The notes under the pieces were generated by a model. That model saw only the letters and a program-made list of their open reading frames with translations. It made no database searches and was not told the origin of the DNA. This document shows positions 11,401-20,011 of a DNA stretch of 64,000 nucleotides, in pieces. Location of the stretch: positions 124,001 through 188,000 of the forward strand of contig CP150567.1 of the NCBI GenBank assembly GCA_049487715.1. The letters are read 5' to 3'. The DNA comes from Pycnococcus provasolii (lineage: Eukaryota; Chlorophyta; Pseudoscourfieldiophyceae; Pseudoscourfieldiales). Every line of letters begins with the position of its first letter. Within the stretch, counting starts at the first letter, position 1. Made by a program: the position numbers and the translations under genes.

Positions 11401-13329
11401 GGTAATGACGCCCGCGGTATTGACGGAGATCACTGGCACATGATCCATCAAGAGCCCCAGCTCAGCCGCGGCACTTGCCAGACCTTGCATGCCAGCTGAC
11501 TGCTGAGCCACTAATGAGGATGTTAGGCGCTTGATGAGGCGGTCGCTCGAGAGTGCGCTGGCGTCGCGCACGAGCGCGTCTAAGCTCTCGACAGCATGCA
11601 CGGCACGCTTGCTCCATGGTCGGCACGACTTGCCAACCATCTCCTTGTACGCATCGAAAGACGCGCGCGGCGTGAGGTACTGCTGCGTCGCGGTAGCACT
11701 GCCCCTGGCACCGCTGCCGTTCGTCGTGCCCGTGTGAAGCCGCGTGTCCCCAGCCCATGCGATTTCGCGCGTCACCTCCTTGCGAAAGCATATTAGCCAC
11801 GTCTGCGTCTGTGATTCGTCGAGTAGAACCGCGAACATTCCAGCCGCGGTGGCGAGGATCTGGTCGGCAAACTCGAATCCGTCCTTCGAGAGGTTGTCGC
11901 AGACGACGGTACGCTTCCTATGCGTTCTCGCGAGCCAGTCGCGCAGGCGCTGCGCATCGTCTACCGACGGCACGGCGCCCTTCGAGCATGCGATGCCGTC
12001 TTGAGAGATGACGCAAACGCCATCCGCGTCTGCAATTTCAAGCAGACCCGGCTCGTGCTGGATGATGCGCTGCGCTGCATCTGCAACGCTGTAATTTCGC
12101 GCGTGCGAGTCGCACTCGTCCGCGTACGCAGCCAAGCTCGACGCGAGCACCGCCTGCGTTGATGCGATGCGCTCGGCATCCGCGCGAACGGTTCGCTCGA
12201 TGAGAGACGCGAGCTGCAGCCCAAATGCCTGCACGAGGCACTCCGCCGCCGCGCGGGTTGTGTACGATGGTGTGCGCAGATCTTGATGGTGGCATACGAT
12301 CATTCCCCACAAAACGAGTCCAGAATCGTCACCCTCGCATGTCGTCGCGCCGCTTTCGGCGAGCGCCTCACCAATGCCGTCCGTGGGTTGCACCAAGATT
12401 GAGAGCACGAGCGTGCCACGCACACCCATGTTCTCGAGGTACTTCCCATGGCATCCAGCCACCGCCCGAAGTTGGCTCTGCGCGAGCGCCGCGGGTTCGT
12501 GCGGGTTCTTGCACACCATGTGCACGGGTGCGACGCGCACGTCCGCAATCACGCGCGAGCGCATCTTGACATAGTTGGCTCGCATCGCCTTTGGTATGTC
12601 CGTAGATGGGAAGTGCAGGTTGAGGAACCTTTCGTCGAGATGTTCCGCGGCACTTTCGGCAATCACCTCGCCGTGTCCCCCCTGCTCGAAGCGGTAGCAC
12701 ATGCACCTGTCGTACCCCGTGAGCGCCCGAAGTTCCTGCGTGAGGATTTCCGCGAGCGCGACGTCGGAGGAGCACTTGTGCGCGTTTTTTTGGAGCGTCT
12801 GAATCGATCGCATCGCCTTGTGCTGCATGTTGATGAGTCCTCCCATGACCTCCTCACCTTGCGTCGGCACAGGCTCGAGGTCGACGACGACACCATCTTT
12901 CGAGCGGTGCAGAATGGCGTGCATGGTAAGGTTCGATGAGGCGGTGCGCACGCTGAGCGGGTTGACGGCGGACGGGTCACTCGCGACGAGCGCCGCGCGA
13001 AGTTTCGCCCGCGACGACTCGTCGAAGATGGCGTAGATCGGGTCGTCGTCGTCGTCGTTGCTGCTGCTGCTGCTGGTGTTGACGAGCTGTTCCGCCTTCT
13101 TAGGAAGTTGGAGCACGTCGTTGCAGTTTGCGGAGATGGCGAGGAGTTTTTGCGTATTTTGGTCGACGACCATGGTGACCCCGTGCGGCTGCACGTACTG
13201 CGTCGCAAGTGTCGCCTGGCCATACTTTTGGATCTGCAGATTCGACGTCGCGACAACCCCCTTCCCCAGGGGTGGAGTGACGACGACGGCGGCAGCGGCA
13301 GGAGGAGCCCCCGCCTCCCGGGAGGCCAA
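8416..13329 (-). CDS. DUC1: Dualchrome: phytochrome-cryptochrome fusion photoreceptor
   Basis: A single 1637-codon frame. N-terminal half: PAS (about 30-140), bilin-binding GAF (about 190-375) with CMCYRFEQGGHGEV, PSTDIP and the chromophore cysteine in LRAVAGCHGKY (about Cys293), then PHY with tongue motifs WAGD and PRASF (near 560). Two PAS domains follow (about 625 and 770), then a dimerisation-like stub CKEISSPLNGL (about 915) lacking the phospho-accepting His. No HATPase domain is present. Instead a full cryptochrome begins near 990 (VVWFRRDLRVDDNPAL) and continues to a plant-CRY FAD domain (TGYPLVDAAMRQLW, WIPNRMRVV, DMLGWQYVSG). The three electron-transfer tryptophans and the Asp of DMLGW are kept, and a ~110-residue C-terminal tail ends in a basic KRHRSQ. 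Matches the dualchrome known from Pycnococcus (bilin orange/far-red sensing plus flavin blue sensing). The frame opens with TTG just after an in-frame TAG; see the candidate 5' exon. Confidence 0.95.
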   Translation of the reverse strand: MASREAGAPPAAAAVVVTPPLGKGVVATSNLQIQKYGQATLATQYVQPHGVTMVVDQNTQKLLAISANCNDVLQLPKKAEQLVNTSSSSSNDDDDDPIYAIFDESSRAKLRAALVASDPSAVNPLSVRTASSNLTMHAILHRSKDGVVVDLEPVPTQGEEVMGGLINMQHKAMRSIQTLQKNAHKCSSDVALAEILTQELRALTGYDRCMCYRFEQGGHGEVIAESAAEHLDERFLNLHFPSTDIPKAMRANYVKMRSRVIADVRVAPVHMVCKNPHEPAALAQSQLRAVAGCHGKYLENMGVRGTLVLSILVQPTDGIGEALAESGATTCEGDDSGLVLWGMIVCHHQDLRTPSYTTRAAAECLVQAFGLQLASLIERTVRADAERIASTQAVLASSLAAYADECDSHARNYSVADAAQRIIQHEPGLLEIADADGVCVISQDGIACSKGAVPSVDDAQRLRDWLARTHRKRTVVCDNLSKDGFEFADQILATAAGMFAVLLDESQTQTWLICFRKEVTREIAWAGDTRLHTGTTNGSGARGSATATQQYLTPRASFDAYKEMVGKSCRPWSKRAVHAVESLDALVRDASALSSDRLIKRLTSSLVAQQSAGMQGLASAAAELGLLMDHVPVISVNTAGVITALNRAAEMLTGCSSKESTNRKLSELDGVLRAGVVDELLNHLVLSFGSSAAEQLPAASERTLRVTFGKPSGSGSRESAHSELLLVAVPRRGPLGNLLGLDLLGQDASESRHVLDQLAVMSDDNTALLMRSPSPVITLDEHGIVKQWNPAISRLTGLAPGSAVGQPLLGEVFGTRGLLRVVDVGALTKMQLAVCASLDSSDSDEPVNLPPVHLQFQATSSKGGNWISMLIEVVPRAHGVFITGQDTTGVEAAAASAAVRLAAEAASRVKANQLSYLCKEISSPLNGLVATVSAMHANLGHEAHGTGASALLCMTMTCTESLRRIVDTIVDLNGVEGSRAPMEQVPPDSDVSGDVAVVWFRRDLRVDDNPALAAAARTGKKVLPIFIWEPEEHGQFRPGRFARWWLVQSLKALEDDLRALGMPLIYARASSASRALAPILKELNTKALFYNRLYDAIGMARDAHLKQELASEGITVSTHNADLLYEPWEVFGSRDERFRTFEAFWSRVQCMPYAPPAPQPSPASLRSAEDVLPSISNFVHGLDELEILDENDAACMESMTQRWVPGAKGARRVLDSYLRSTSVPAETMDGSSPSQLSAYIHFGEISVRRIFYMVKNQRGGGGGGGSGGDVTAENDAISTGDGSGGAVASVAPESMEPAMQKQVEHGVLTSYAGNYDTFLRNLGMREWSRYLSYFFPFTHEKSLLPQLRSVPWNYDHSLFHRWKLGTTGYPLVDAAMRQLWSTGWIPNRMRVVAASFLVKHLLLPWQWGLHHFWECLVDADLESDMLGWQYVSGCLEDGHSFAEQIDLDLEAHRFDPNGNYVRRWITQLSRMPLEFIHKPWKASPQVLATAGVMLGAPGEYSHPIVDPKESASNLDQAVHKVRQAALQDMEMGGSGEAATAPKDASTMPLKTSSMFGGKDSSQAESAAYNDKAAVQSTQHQQEQHRSTSICSAIALTKLPPTLRTRAEREAAANDASPPGLATAAGVAARSAKRHRSQ

Positions 13330-13369
13330 CGCCTACTAATGGTGGTGAACCTGAGGGACGAGCACACAC

Positions 13370-13498
13370 ATCACCGCTATTATCAAGGGCAAGGGCATTA
13401 TTATTATCAGCACCACCACCCCCGGAGACCACATCCGGAGATAGATCACCACCACCACCACCACCACCACCAGCTGCAGCAGGCACTGGCACGGGCAT
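13370..13498 (-). other. DUC1: Candidate first exon of the dualchrome gene
   Basis: The dualchrome ORF has no ATG before about residue 53, which lies inside the PAS domain. An ATG at 13498 opens a frame (MPVPVPAAAGGGG..., then NNNALALDNSGD) ending phase 0 before a GTGTGTGC donor at 13369. An acceptor TAG ends at 13333, giving a 37-nt intron and joining in frame to ALASREAGAPP. The phases agree, but this is a by-eye prediction and other 5' exons are possible. Confidence 0.4.
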
Positions 13499-14716
13499 GG
13501 CGAGGAAACAAACTGAGAGCTGCTCGAATCAAACTAAAAACGAAAAACTTTTTAGATAGTTATGGGGAAAGCAGGCCCTTTGTTGTGTTTTTGGGATATT
13601 TTTCTTTCTTCCCCCCCCCCCTTCAGTTAAACTTTAAAGTAGTTTAACGTTACCCGCCCGCCAGCTCAGCAGCACACACCTGTACCTGTGTGGATTCGGT
13701 TAGCAATCGGCAGGAAGAAATAGGGTTTCCGCATTTCCCTTTCACCTACCCGGTAGGGGAATGTGTGAGCTGGGGTTTTAGACTAGGGGGTCAGGACACC
13801 TACTGTACCACTCGTCACTCCTTACTGTACTGTACTCACCTTGCCACACCGGCCGCTCTTTAGACACCATTAGACTTCCTTCGAGCTCTGTAGAGGTGCA
13901 CTGTAGTCTTGAGTCTTGACCACATGAAGCAACGGGATGCAACAACGGCCGCGAACGTGCACTCGTGCACTCGTGCAGTCGTGCAGTCGTGCAGCCTTGC
14001 AGCCTTGCAGCCTTGAAGTTGAGAGGGGAAGTTGGGTGGAGTTCCCCATACCTTTAGGCGAAACTGCGACGGTTTGGCACGGTTTCCGGGATCCACCTAT
14101 GGTCTTGTACCCGTCCCATACAGTAGTTGGGTGTACACCCAAGTTCCTTACCCTCGGGGATCCCCCGACGGTGGAACCTAAGGAAGGCCTCAACCCCCCC
14201 TCAAGGAATCCCATGCCCGCGCGGGGAAGACGCGCGGGAGAACGAGGGTTGCCGACCCTCATCAATCCTGATGGCATCGCCTCTACCCGGTAGTCGATGA
14301 ACATGGCATGGCGCACTCCCCTCTCTCTCTCGCTTTCTCTCTACTGTACAAGTCTCCCCCGATCGACCCCTCATCGACCAGAGAGACACCTCGGCCGAGG
14401 GTCGGGCATCGGACCGGCCGCCCGGGGAGGTCGCCCCGGGAGTCGCTTGTCAGTTGTCGCGTGTCGTCGCATCCACGGTGCACGCACGCTCGTGTTCCCT
14501 GTTGTCTCGCTCCAACCCCTCCTTACCCCCTCCTCTACCCCCTCGTCGTCTGTCGTCCCGCGACATCGACATCATCCACCAAGACGTTACATATAGTAGT
14601 GTGTGTAACTTCGTAGCTTAAGTAGCTTTTAACGTCGGTTCACGTGTTCACAGCACCTTACACCACACGTTTTCGCCGCAGGCAGACAGACATACTTACA
14701 CAACAAACATATAGAT
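13499..14716. other. Divergent intergenic region upstream of dualchrome
   Basis: Holds the presumed promoters of the dualchrome gene (minus) and the small secreted-protein gene (plus). It contains a C-run (13611-13621), short CTGTACTGTACT tracts near 13815, two ACCCGGTAG motifs (about 13750 and 14287), and a tandem repeat at about 13955-14016. Open frames across 13870-14600 have no recognisable domain and low-complexity composition, so I do not call a gene. Confidence 0.5.
13955..14016. repeat. Short tandem repeat of CGTGCAGT/CCTTGCAG-type octamers
   Basis: Eight- to nine-base units repeat head to tail: GTGCACTC twice, GTGCAGTC three times, then GCAGCCTT three times. A simple intergenic minisatellite; no function inferred. 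Confidence 0.75.
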
Positions 14717-15143
14717 ATGGTCTGCCAGAAGCGTTCTCAGCAGCTCTCCTTCGCTCTTGTCGTCGCAATCGCGATATGCGCAGTCCTCGCGCTCTGCGCA
14801 ACCTCAGCAGACGCAGCATCCAGCTCACCCGACAGCTTCAAGAGCTGTGGAGCGTGCCAGGCGGCGGTACGTGAAACATCGAAACCTCACACAACTTCCA
14901 AAAACTTCCAAAACCTCACACTCACTCCGTCACTCCGTCTTCCAACACAAACACAAACACAAACACCAGGGACACGCCTTCTGCAAAACCTCTAAGGGAA
15001 ACGTGTGCGTCGCCAACTCGTTCATGTCCAAGATGAGTTGCAGCGAGGTGTACACGACGTGCCCGAGCCCTCCGATGACAACATTCTGGTGGATTGTGTA
15101 TGCCGCAATCTTCGCATGCGCCATCGCAGGAAGCATGATGTAA
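14717..15143 (+). CDS. Small two-exon Cys-containing secreted or membrane protein
   Basis: Exon 1 is 14717-14866 and exon 2 is 14970-15143. They are separated by a 103-nt intron (GTACGTGAAAC...AACACCAG) that is phase 0 at both ends, giving 107 residues. Exon 1 encodes a signal peptide (LSFALVVAIAICAVLALCA, cleavage near TSADA) and SCGACQAA. Exon 2 has four more cysteines (HAFCKTSKGNVCVANS, KMSCSEVYTTC) and ends in a hydrophobic helix (FWWIVYAAIFACAIAGSMM), a possible membrane anchor or GPI-type signal. Six cysteines in the mature domain suggest disulfides and an extracytoplasmic location. No family is recognised. The gene could be missed by single-frame ORF callers. Confidence 0.7.
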
Positions 15144-15414
15144 GAGGGGTAAGGCCGCATATTGCATATTGGATACGATTGATTCGGGCAGAGAACCAAG
15201 AAGAAAAATGATAAAAGAAAAAGAAATACAAACTCCTGGCGGTTACCTCGTGATCTTGGAGTCTAAAGACGTTGAAAAAGAAAAAGAAAAATAATCTAAT
15301 CTAACCTAATCCTTTTCTCAGCTTTCGACAGCGGGCGATTTGTTTGTTTGGTTTTGTTTGTTTGTATAGGTATGTCCTCCTCCTCCGCCGCCTCGATTCC
15401 CTCCCTCCTTGCCC

Positions 15415-16038
15415 TTACGCTCTTACGCTTTGGCACCACCTTGCACTTTGCGAAACTGCCAACATCATGAACACACCCCACACAAGCGACATGCACGTGC
15501 TCGCGCCAAGAGCCCACGACGCAGCCTTCGACGTCACGTCCGGCAGAAGCGTCAACGGCAATACCAGAACATAGAACGAAAAGCAAATTGCCATCGGGCA
15601 CAGGGCGTCCCAAAGCAAGACGCGGCGAACGCGCACCGTGACGAGCGCCTCGTATGCAAAAATGAATGCGTGGTACGCCGCAAGGGTGGGGGCCGCCGTG
15701 CCAAGTCCGCCGTACGCGAGAACGCCCATGCGGAGGCACGCGGACATCGTGCAGGCTGCTGCAGCAAGGGCTGCGACGGCACTCGCGGCCGTGATGGAAA
15801 GCAACGTTGTGAAGGCCGACTTGCACGCAGCCTCGGGCGGAATCACCACGCTGTAGATGCTGCACGCGGCGAGGAGCAGGAAAACAGACAAGGCGGCGTC
15901 GCGTAACGTGCGAATCGGCTCTGGCCCACCGTACTGGCTTGGCGACGATGTAAGCATCCACGAAGTTCGCCTCGCGACAAATGACCAGCCTTCTCCACGC
16001 CACATGGCGACGGAAAATCCGTCACCTGAAAGCGCGGC
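15415..16038 (-). CDS. C-terminal membrane block, probably the end of the 16040-19312 gene
   Basis: This frame has no start of its own that is clearly better than joining it to the upstream ORF: it stays open 5' of the ATG at 16005 (RERANAALSGDGFSVAMW). It encodes four to five membrane helices (ALSVFLLLAACSIYSVVI, a long Ala-rich pair, ALCPMAICFSFYVLVLPLTLL, CMSLVWGVFMMLAV). The upstream protein stops at 16040 in the neighbouring frame. A one-base indel or a short intron near 16050 would make a single protein of about 1290 residues in which an ectodomain plus helix bundle occurs twice. Function unknown. Confidence 0.55.
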   Translation of the reverse strand, partial: AALSGDGFSVAMWRGEGWSFVARRTSWMLTSSPSQYGGPEPIRTLRDAALSVFLLLAACSIYSVVIPPEAACKSAFTTLLSITAASAVAALAAAACTMSACLRMGVLAYGGLGTAAPTLAAYHAFIFAYEALVTVRVRRVLLWDALCPMAICFSFYVLVLPLTLLPDVTSKAASWALGASTCMSLVWGVFMMLAVSQSARWCQSVRA

Positions 16039-16039
16039 A

Positions 16040-19000
16040 TTAGCACGCTCGCGAGACTCGCGCAGCGAACGTGCGCCACGTCCGTCGGAGATCAGGCGGG
16101 ACGTCCGTAACGAAGGTTGCCGACTTCGTCGTCATCCACCGAGCGTGATACAGGCCAGTCGACTTCCAGAACAACGCCTGCTTGTCGAGCATGTCCGCAA
16201 GACCTTTCGCTCCATGAGCGGGACTCAGCGGGTGACCTGGATTCGACTGCGTCAAGAGTGTGCCGTCAGCAAGCGTATCCTGCGAAGCCAAAAACATGGC
16301 AGGCGCGCGTGACACAGTGGTGCACGAATCCTCAGCTTGCGCCGCACCCTTGCGAAAATCAATCGGCACCACTTCATCTGCAGAGGTGCTGTGCGAAGTC
16401 CAGTCGGGCTTTGAAAGCATCTGAACGCCACAGTCGTCGTCGTCATCGCCGTTGCTGTTCACCGTCGCGATCGCTACGTCGTGGGAAAACGCGTTGACAT
16501 TCCCACACAACGAACCACGATAAGCGGCATTCCAGCGCAGGGCATCCAGGCTCTCGCGGCGGTACTGAAAAGACGTTCTCAGCGCATCCCAAGTGTTATT
16601 CAACTCCAGCGACGACTTGGAATCGTAATCATCGTCGTAGTCGAGCGCAAATCTGCCCTTCCCCTCGCCGAGCCTAACAGCTTTGTGGTAAGCCGCCGTG
16701 CTCTTGCGCTCGGCGATGAGTGACATGCTCAGCTCGTCGATGGCGTGAGGGCACGTGAATGCATATGCCAAGCCACTAGGCTGCCCGCTGAGTGCATTCG
16801 GAAGCTCGAGCGAGGATGAGGAACGAATCGCCCATTCTGTGCTCACGGGATTCACGAACATGTAGGGCATGGCACCCTCGAACTTCGCCGGCATCTGCGG
16901 CAACTCCACGCGCGTGCTGCTGTTCCCAGCTTGAATAGCCTCAATGCGCTTGTGCACATCTTCCAGGTACGTTGCCTGGATCACAGCGCCACGTACATGA
17001 GGGCCGAAGTGCGCCTCATACGCGCGCATCGCCTGGGCAAGAAAACGCTTGTCGTCGTTTGCAAATGCGTACGCGGAAAGCGGCGGGGATACAGGGATTG
17101 CGCTGAATGCCGGGTCAAGGCAAAACACCATCCCAATCACCGCCGAAAATGCGCATAGGATGATGGTGAGAACGATCGTGGTGGTTAACACCACCTTCGT
17201 ATCCTCCTCCTCGTGCCGTTGATCCTCCTTCTCATCGACATCACACTTGGGGTCCTGAGGCGATGATGCCACAGCCGACGCTTTCTCAGGATCGTCGTTC
17301 GTGGCTTGATTGTCGGAGGCGCGTGGTGGCGTGCTGTGTCGTACCACCGTTGTCGGACGGTGCAGGCCAAAGCATCCTGCAATCGTGGAGTGCACGCCAT
17401 CTGCCCAACGGGTAAGGTTCCCACTTGCGCCGTAGCTACCCATCCATGACACAAGCGGGGACAAAAGCAAGGCGTATATCCCATATGCTTGACATCCGAT
17501 GGCGGCCAGCGCACGAGCGAGCTCGGTGCGCTCACCCGTGCTCGCGGCGGCGAGAAGGGACAAAATCATGGCAAGAGACAAGTGCCCGAAGCGAAGGATG
17601 CCACGAAAGAACTTTGCGTACATGTTGTCGACCGAAACGACAAGTCCGCCGGGCGTGCTTGTGTGCCGGAACCTCCCGACGGCAGCTGCAGATCCAGCAC
17701 ATCCACCAGAGAGGGCCATGACATGACCTATGATGCACAGGGCGGGCAAGATCGTTTCTGTGGCGTTGTGAATGCGCTCGATCATCAGTGCCAGACCAAG
17801 GATTGCAAACATGCAAGCGATACCAAGCGCGGTGTGTAACGCGCCAACAGCGGCGGCGTACGAAAGAGAAAGCTCAGTCCGCAATGGCCCGTCCGTCACG
17901 CAATCGTTGGCGGTTTCGCGCAAGCTCACCAGCACGGCTAGCAGTGCACCGGCGATGATGGCAAAGACGGTCACCATCGCGCCGATCGTCGTGGCGTGTT
18001 GCTCAAAGACGCGTTGACGTTCCTTGTCCACCGTGAGCGGCAGGTCCAGCCAAATTGCAGTCGACGTGGCGTTGTTCAGCAATGTCATGGTGGCGATGGA
18101 CTTGGAGCGCAGTGGAACACGAAGTAGCACCGCTGGGGGAGGTGCCGATGCTGTTGTGGTGGCGTTGCCGTCAGTCTCGTCGGGAGCAAAGTACAGGCGT
18201 GGGTGCGGTGCAAGGCTGAGTCCATCCCAAGCAAGGCAGCACGGCGCGTTGGGCTGAAGGCAGATGCGCACGCGCATTCCGAGAGGTGGTTCGGCGACAC
18301 CACCCGTGGAGCTGTCAAGCGCCGCTGCGGCGGCTGGCGTCGAGAGCAGCGATGCCGCGGCATTCTGCTGCGCGTAGTTCACGTAGTCGACAATTGTCGC
18401 GTTCTTGCCCCGCACGTTCTCGTGCCAACCAAGCTGCTGGCGCAGGCTCGCATCGTCTAGCGCGGCGAGCACCTTGCCAACGGGTGGGCGTGCGACGTGG
18501 TGTGCGTATGCCGCGAACGTGGGCACGTACCACTTGAATAGGTTCTCGACGAGAACATCTGTGCTTGGGTACGTCGCTTCTGAGCACGACGCGCTTGCCC
18601 TGGCATCGTCAAGCTGCCGAGCGATGTGCGCCGAGCACGACTCGCACGCACCTTCGTCGTTCGTCTCGCACAGCTCGAACACTTCGAGTGCCAACCCTCC
18701 TTGCAGCAGGTCTTGGAAGCCGGATGACTTGGGCAGGAGGCGTTCGCCTTCTCGAAAGCAGAGTGCCGGTGACGCGACTGCGCACGGCATCTGCTTCAGG
18801 CCCCAAGCGTTCGGGTCCAGTGGCACGAGTTTCGCCGAAGTTGTGTTTGTAACGCCACGCCAAGGCTTGTCAAGTTTCCGGTGTGCGGCGAGACACTGCG
18901 TGAGTGCGGCATACCCGAACGCCGCAAACCTCGTGAGTGGGCACGTGTTCGGTGTCAGAGGCGCTTGCACGTCAGCGGGCACGTCCGGTCGAACGCACTC

Positions 19001-19312
19001 GTCTTGAATGGCGTCGACGTTCTGCAGGACGTGCGCGACGTTGTCAGAGGCGCTGTCTTTCACGACTAAAACAGCCTCGTGCGCGTGCACGACGTCTTTC
19101 GCTCGTGCGTACTGCTTTCCGCTGACTGTTTGCGGTTCTTCGAGCAGTTGCTCGACGGTGAGAAATCCGTCGGTCGAGTCGCCCTTGTGCGCGAGCAGAG
19201 CCAAGAAGACTGCCACCAGTGAGGTTCCGATGAGAGCGAGGAGAGGCGCGCGCGTGCGCATGCCCGGCGCGAGTCGTTGGAGCAAAGTCATAGGAGCACT
19301 AGTCGCGGACAT
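16040..19312 (-). CDS. Large multi-pass membrane protein with two ectodomains, unknown function
   Basis: 1090 residues from an ATG at 19312. An N-terminal helix (PLLALIGTSLVAVFLALLAH) is followed by a ~380-residue Cys-containing extracytoplasmic domain. A bundle of about five helices comes next (TIGAMVTVFAIIAGALLAVLV, AVGALHTALGIACMFAILGLALMI, ILPALCIIGHVMAL, LSLAMILSLLAAAS, IGCQAYGIYALLLSPLVSW). After an acidic cytoplasmic loop another helix (VVLTTTIVLTIILCAFSAVIG) leads into a second ectodomain, after which the frame stops. The missing second helix bundle is the 15415-16038 frame. The layout suggests an internal duplication (ecto-TM-ecto-TM), loosely like transporters or tweety/prominin-type proteins, but no family motif is recognised. 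Confidence 0.75.
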   Translation of the reverse strand: MSATSAPMTLLQRLAPGMRTRAPLLALIGTSLVAVFLALLAHKGDSTDGFLTVEQLLEEPQTVSGKQYARAKDVVHAHEAVLVVKDSASDNVAHVLQNVDAIQDECVRPDVPADVQAPLTPNTCPLTRFAAFGYAALTQCLAAHRKLDKPWRGVTNTTSAKLVPLDPNAWGLKQMPCAVASPALCFREGERLLPKSSGFQDLLQGGLALEVFELCETNDEGACESCSAHIARQLDDARASASCSEATYPSTDVLVENLFKWYVPTFAAYAHHVARPPVGKVLAALDDASLRQQLGWHENVRGKNATIVDYVNYAQQNAAASLLSTPAAAAALDSSTGGVAEPPLGMRVRICLQPNAPCCLAWDGLSLAPHPRLYFAPDETDGNATTTASAPPPAVLLRVPLRSKSIATMTLLNNATSTAIWLDLPLTVDKERQRVFEQHATTIGAMVTVFAIIAGALLAVLVSLRETANDCVTDGPLRTELSLSYAAAVGALHTALGIACMFAILGLALMIERIHNATETILPALCIIGHVMALSGGCAGSAAAVGRFRHTSTPGGLVVSVDNMYAKFFRGILRFGHLSLAMILSLLAAASTGERTELARALAAIGCQAYGIYALLLSPLVSWMGSYGASGNLTRWADGVHSTIAGCFGLHRPTTVVRHSTPPRASDNQATNDDPEKASAVASSPQDPKCDVDEKEDQRHEEEDTKVVLTTTIVLTIILCAFSAVIGMVFCLDPAFSAIPVSPPLSAYAFANDDKRFLAQAMRAYEAHFGPHVRGAVIQATYLEDVHKRIEAIQAGNSSTRVELPQMPAKFEGAMPYMFVNPVSTEWAIRSSSSLELPNALSGQPSGLAYAFTCPHAIDELSMSLIAERKSTAAYHKAVRLGEGKGRFALDYDDDYDSKSSLELNNTWDALRTSFQYRRESLDALRWNAAYRGSLCGNVNAFSHDVAIATVNSNGDDDDDCGVQMLSKPDWTSHSTSADEVVPIDFRKGAAQAEDSCTTVSRAPAMFLASQDTLADGTLLTQSNPGHPLSPAHGAKGLADMLDKQALFWKSTGLYHARWMTTKSATFVTDVPPDLRRTWRTFAARVSRAC

Positions 19313-20011
19313 GTCAATGACGCGCGAGCGTTATTGGGAATGCGGGATGATTTTGCGCCGTTGGGATCGGTGTTGCCCTCGCGAGCACACACTCGATTCG
19401 CCTCCCCGAAGTTCGCCCGCCTTGTATTGGAGAAGGCGGGCACGAACGAACGACGCACATCCTCCAAGGCTACGTAATACAGCTGACGGCGTTTTCGTTT
19501 TCTCTCTTCTTTCCCTGCAGAAAGCCATACAACACAGGTGTGTGTGGCAGACCCATTTATAGTTTTCAAGTTTTGCGACGAGCGCGAAGTTGAAAAAACA
19601 AAATCAGAGACAAAGCAGGCGTGAGCCCAGGGGGGGGGCAGAGGGACCGGCGCAGATGCAGATCAGGGAAGGAGTTTCCTTCCCCGCCGGCGGGGGGGAT
19701 CCGTCGTAGGTTGGTAGAATACTTTCGTACGTGGTCATTTATTCCTCTGTCTTCTGTCTTTTTTTTTTTCTTCCCCTGGGGATCCCGGTCGGGGGTCGGT
19801 GTTTTGACTTTTGGTGGTGTAGAGGTGTTCCATGGTTGTTTGCAGCAATGGCGTCCAAGTGTGGGAGAGGATGGTGGGGCTGTGGGGCTGCGCTGAGGGG
19901 CGTCCGTTCGACGAGTCGATATATCCGAGCGAGGTCTTCGACCACGCCGGAGCCTTTTGCCTCTAAAGACTCGAGGGCCCACGACCACGCCCACCCTTCT
20001 CCAGCTCCGCC
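19313..20011. other. Intergenic region
   Basis: Upstream of the 1090-residue membrane protein. Contains a G-run (19630-19638), GGGGGGATCC and CCCTGGGGATCCCGG segments of the kind repeated elsewhere in intergenic DNA of this window (for example near 14160, 28730 and 41785), and a T-run at 19760-19770. No convincing gene. Confidence 0.45.

Noticed and set aside
13870-14316. 148-codon minus-strand ORF upstream of dualchrome
   Set aside because: Low-complexity translation across a minisatellite and GGATCC-type intergenic words; no domain or splice context.
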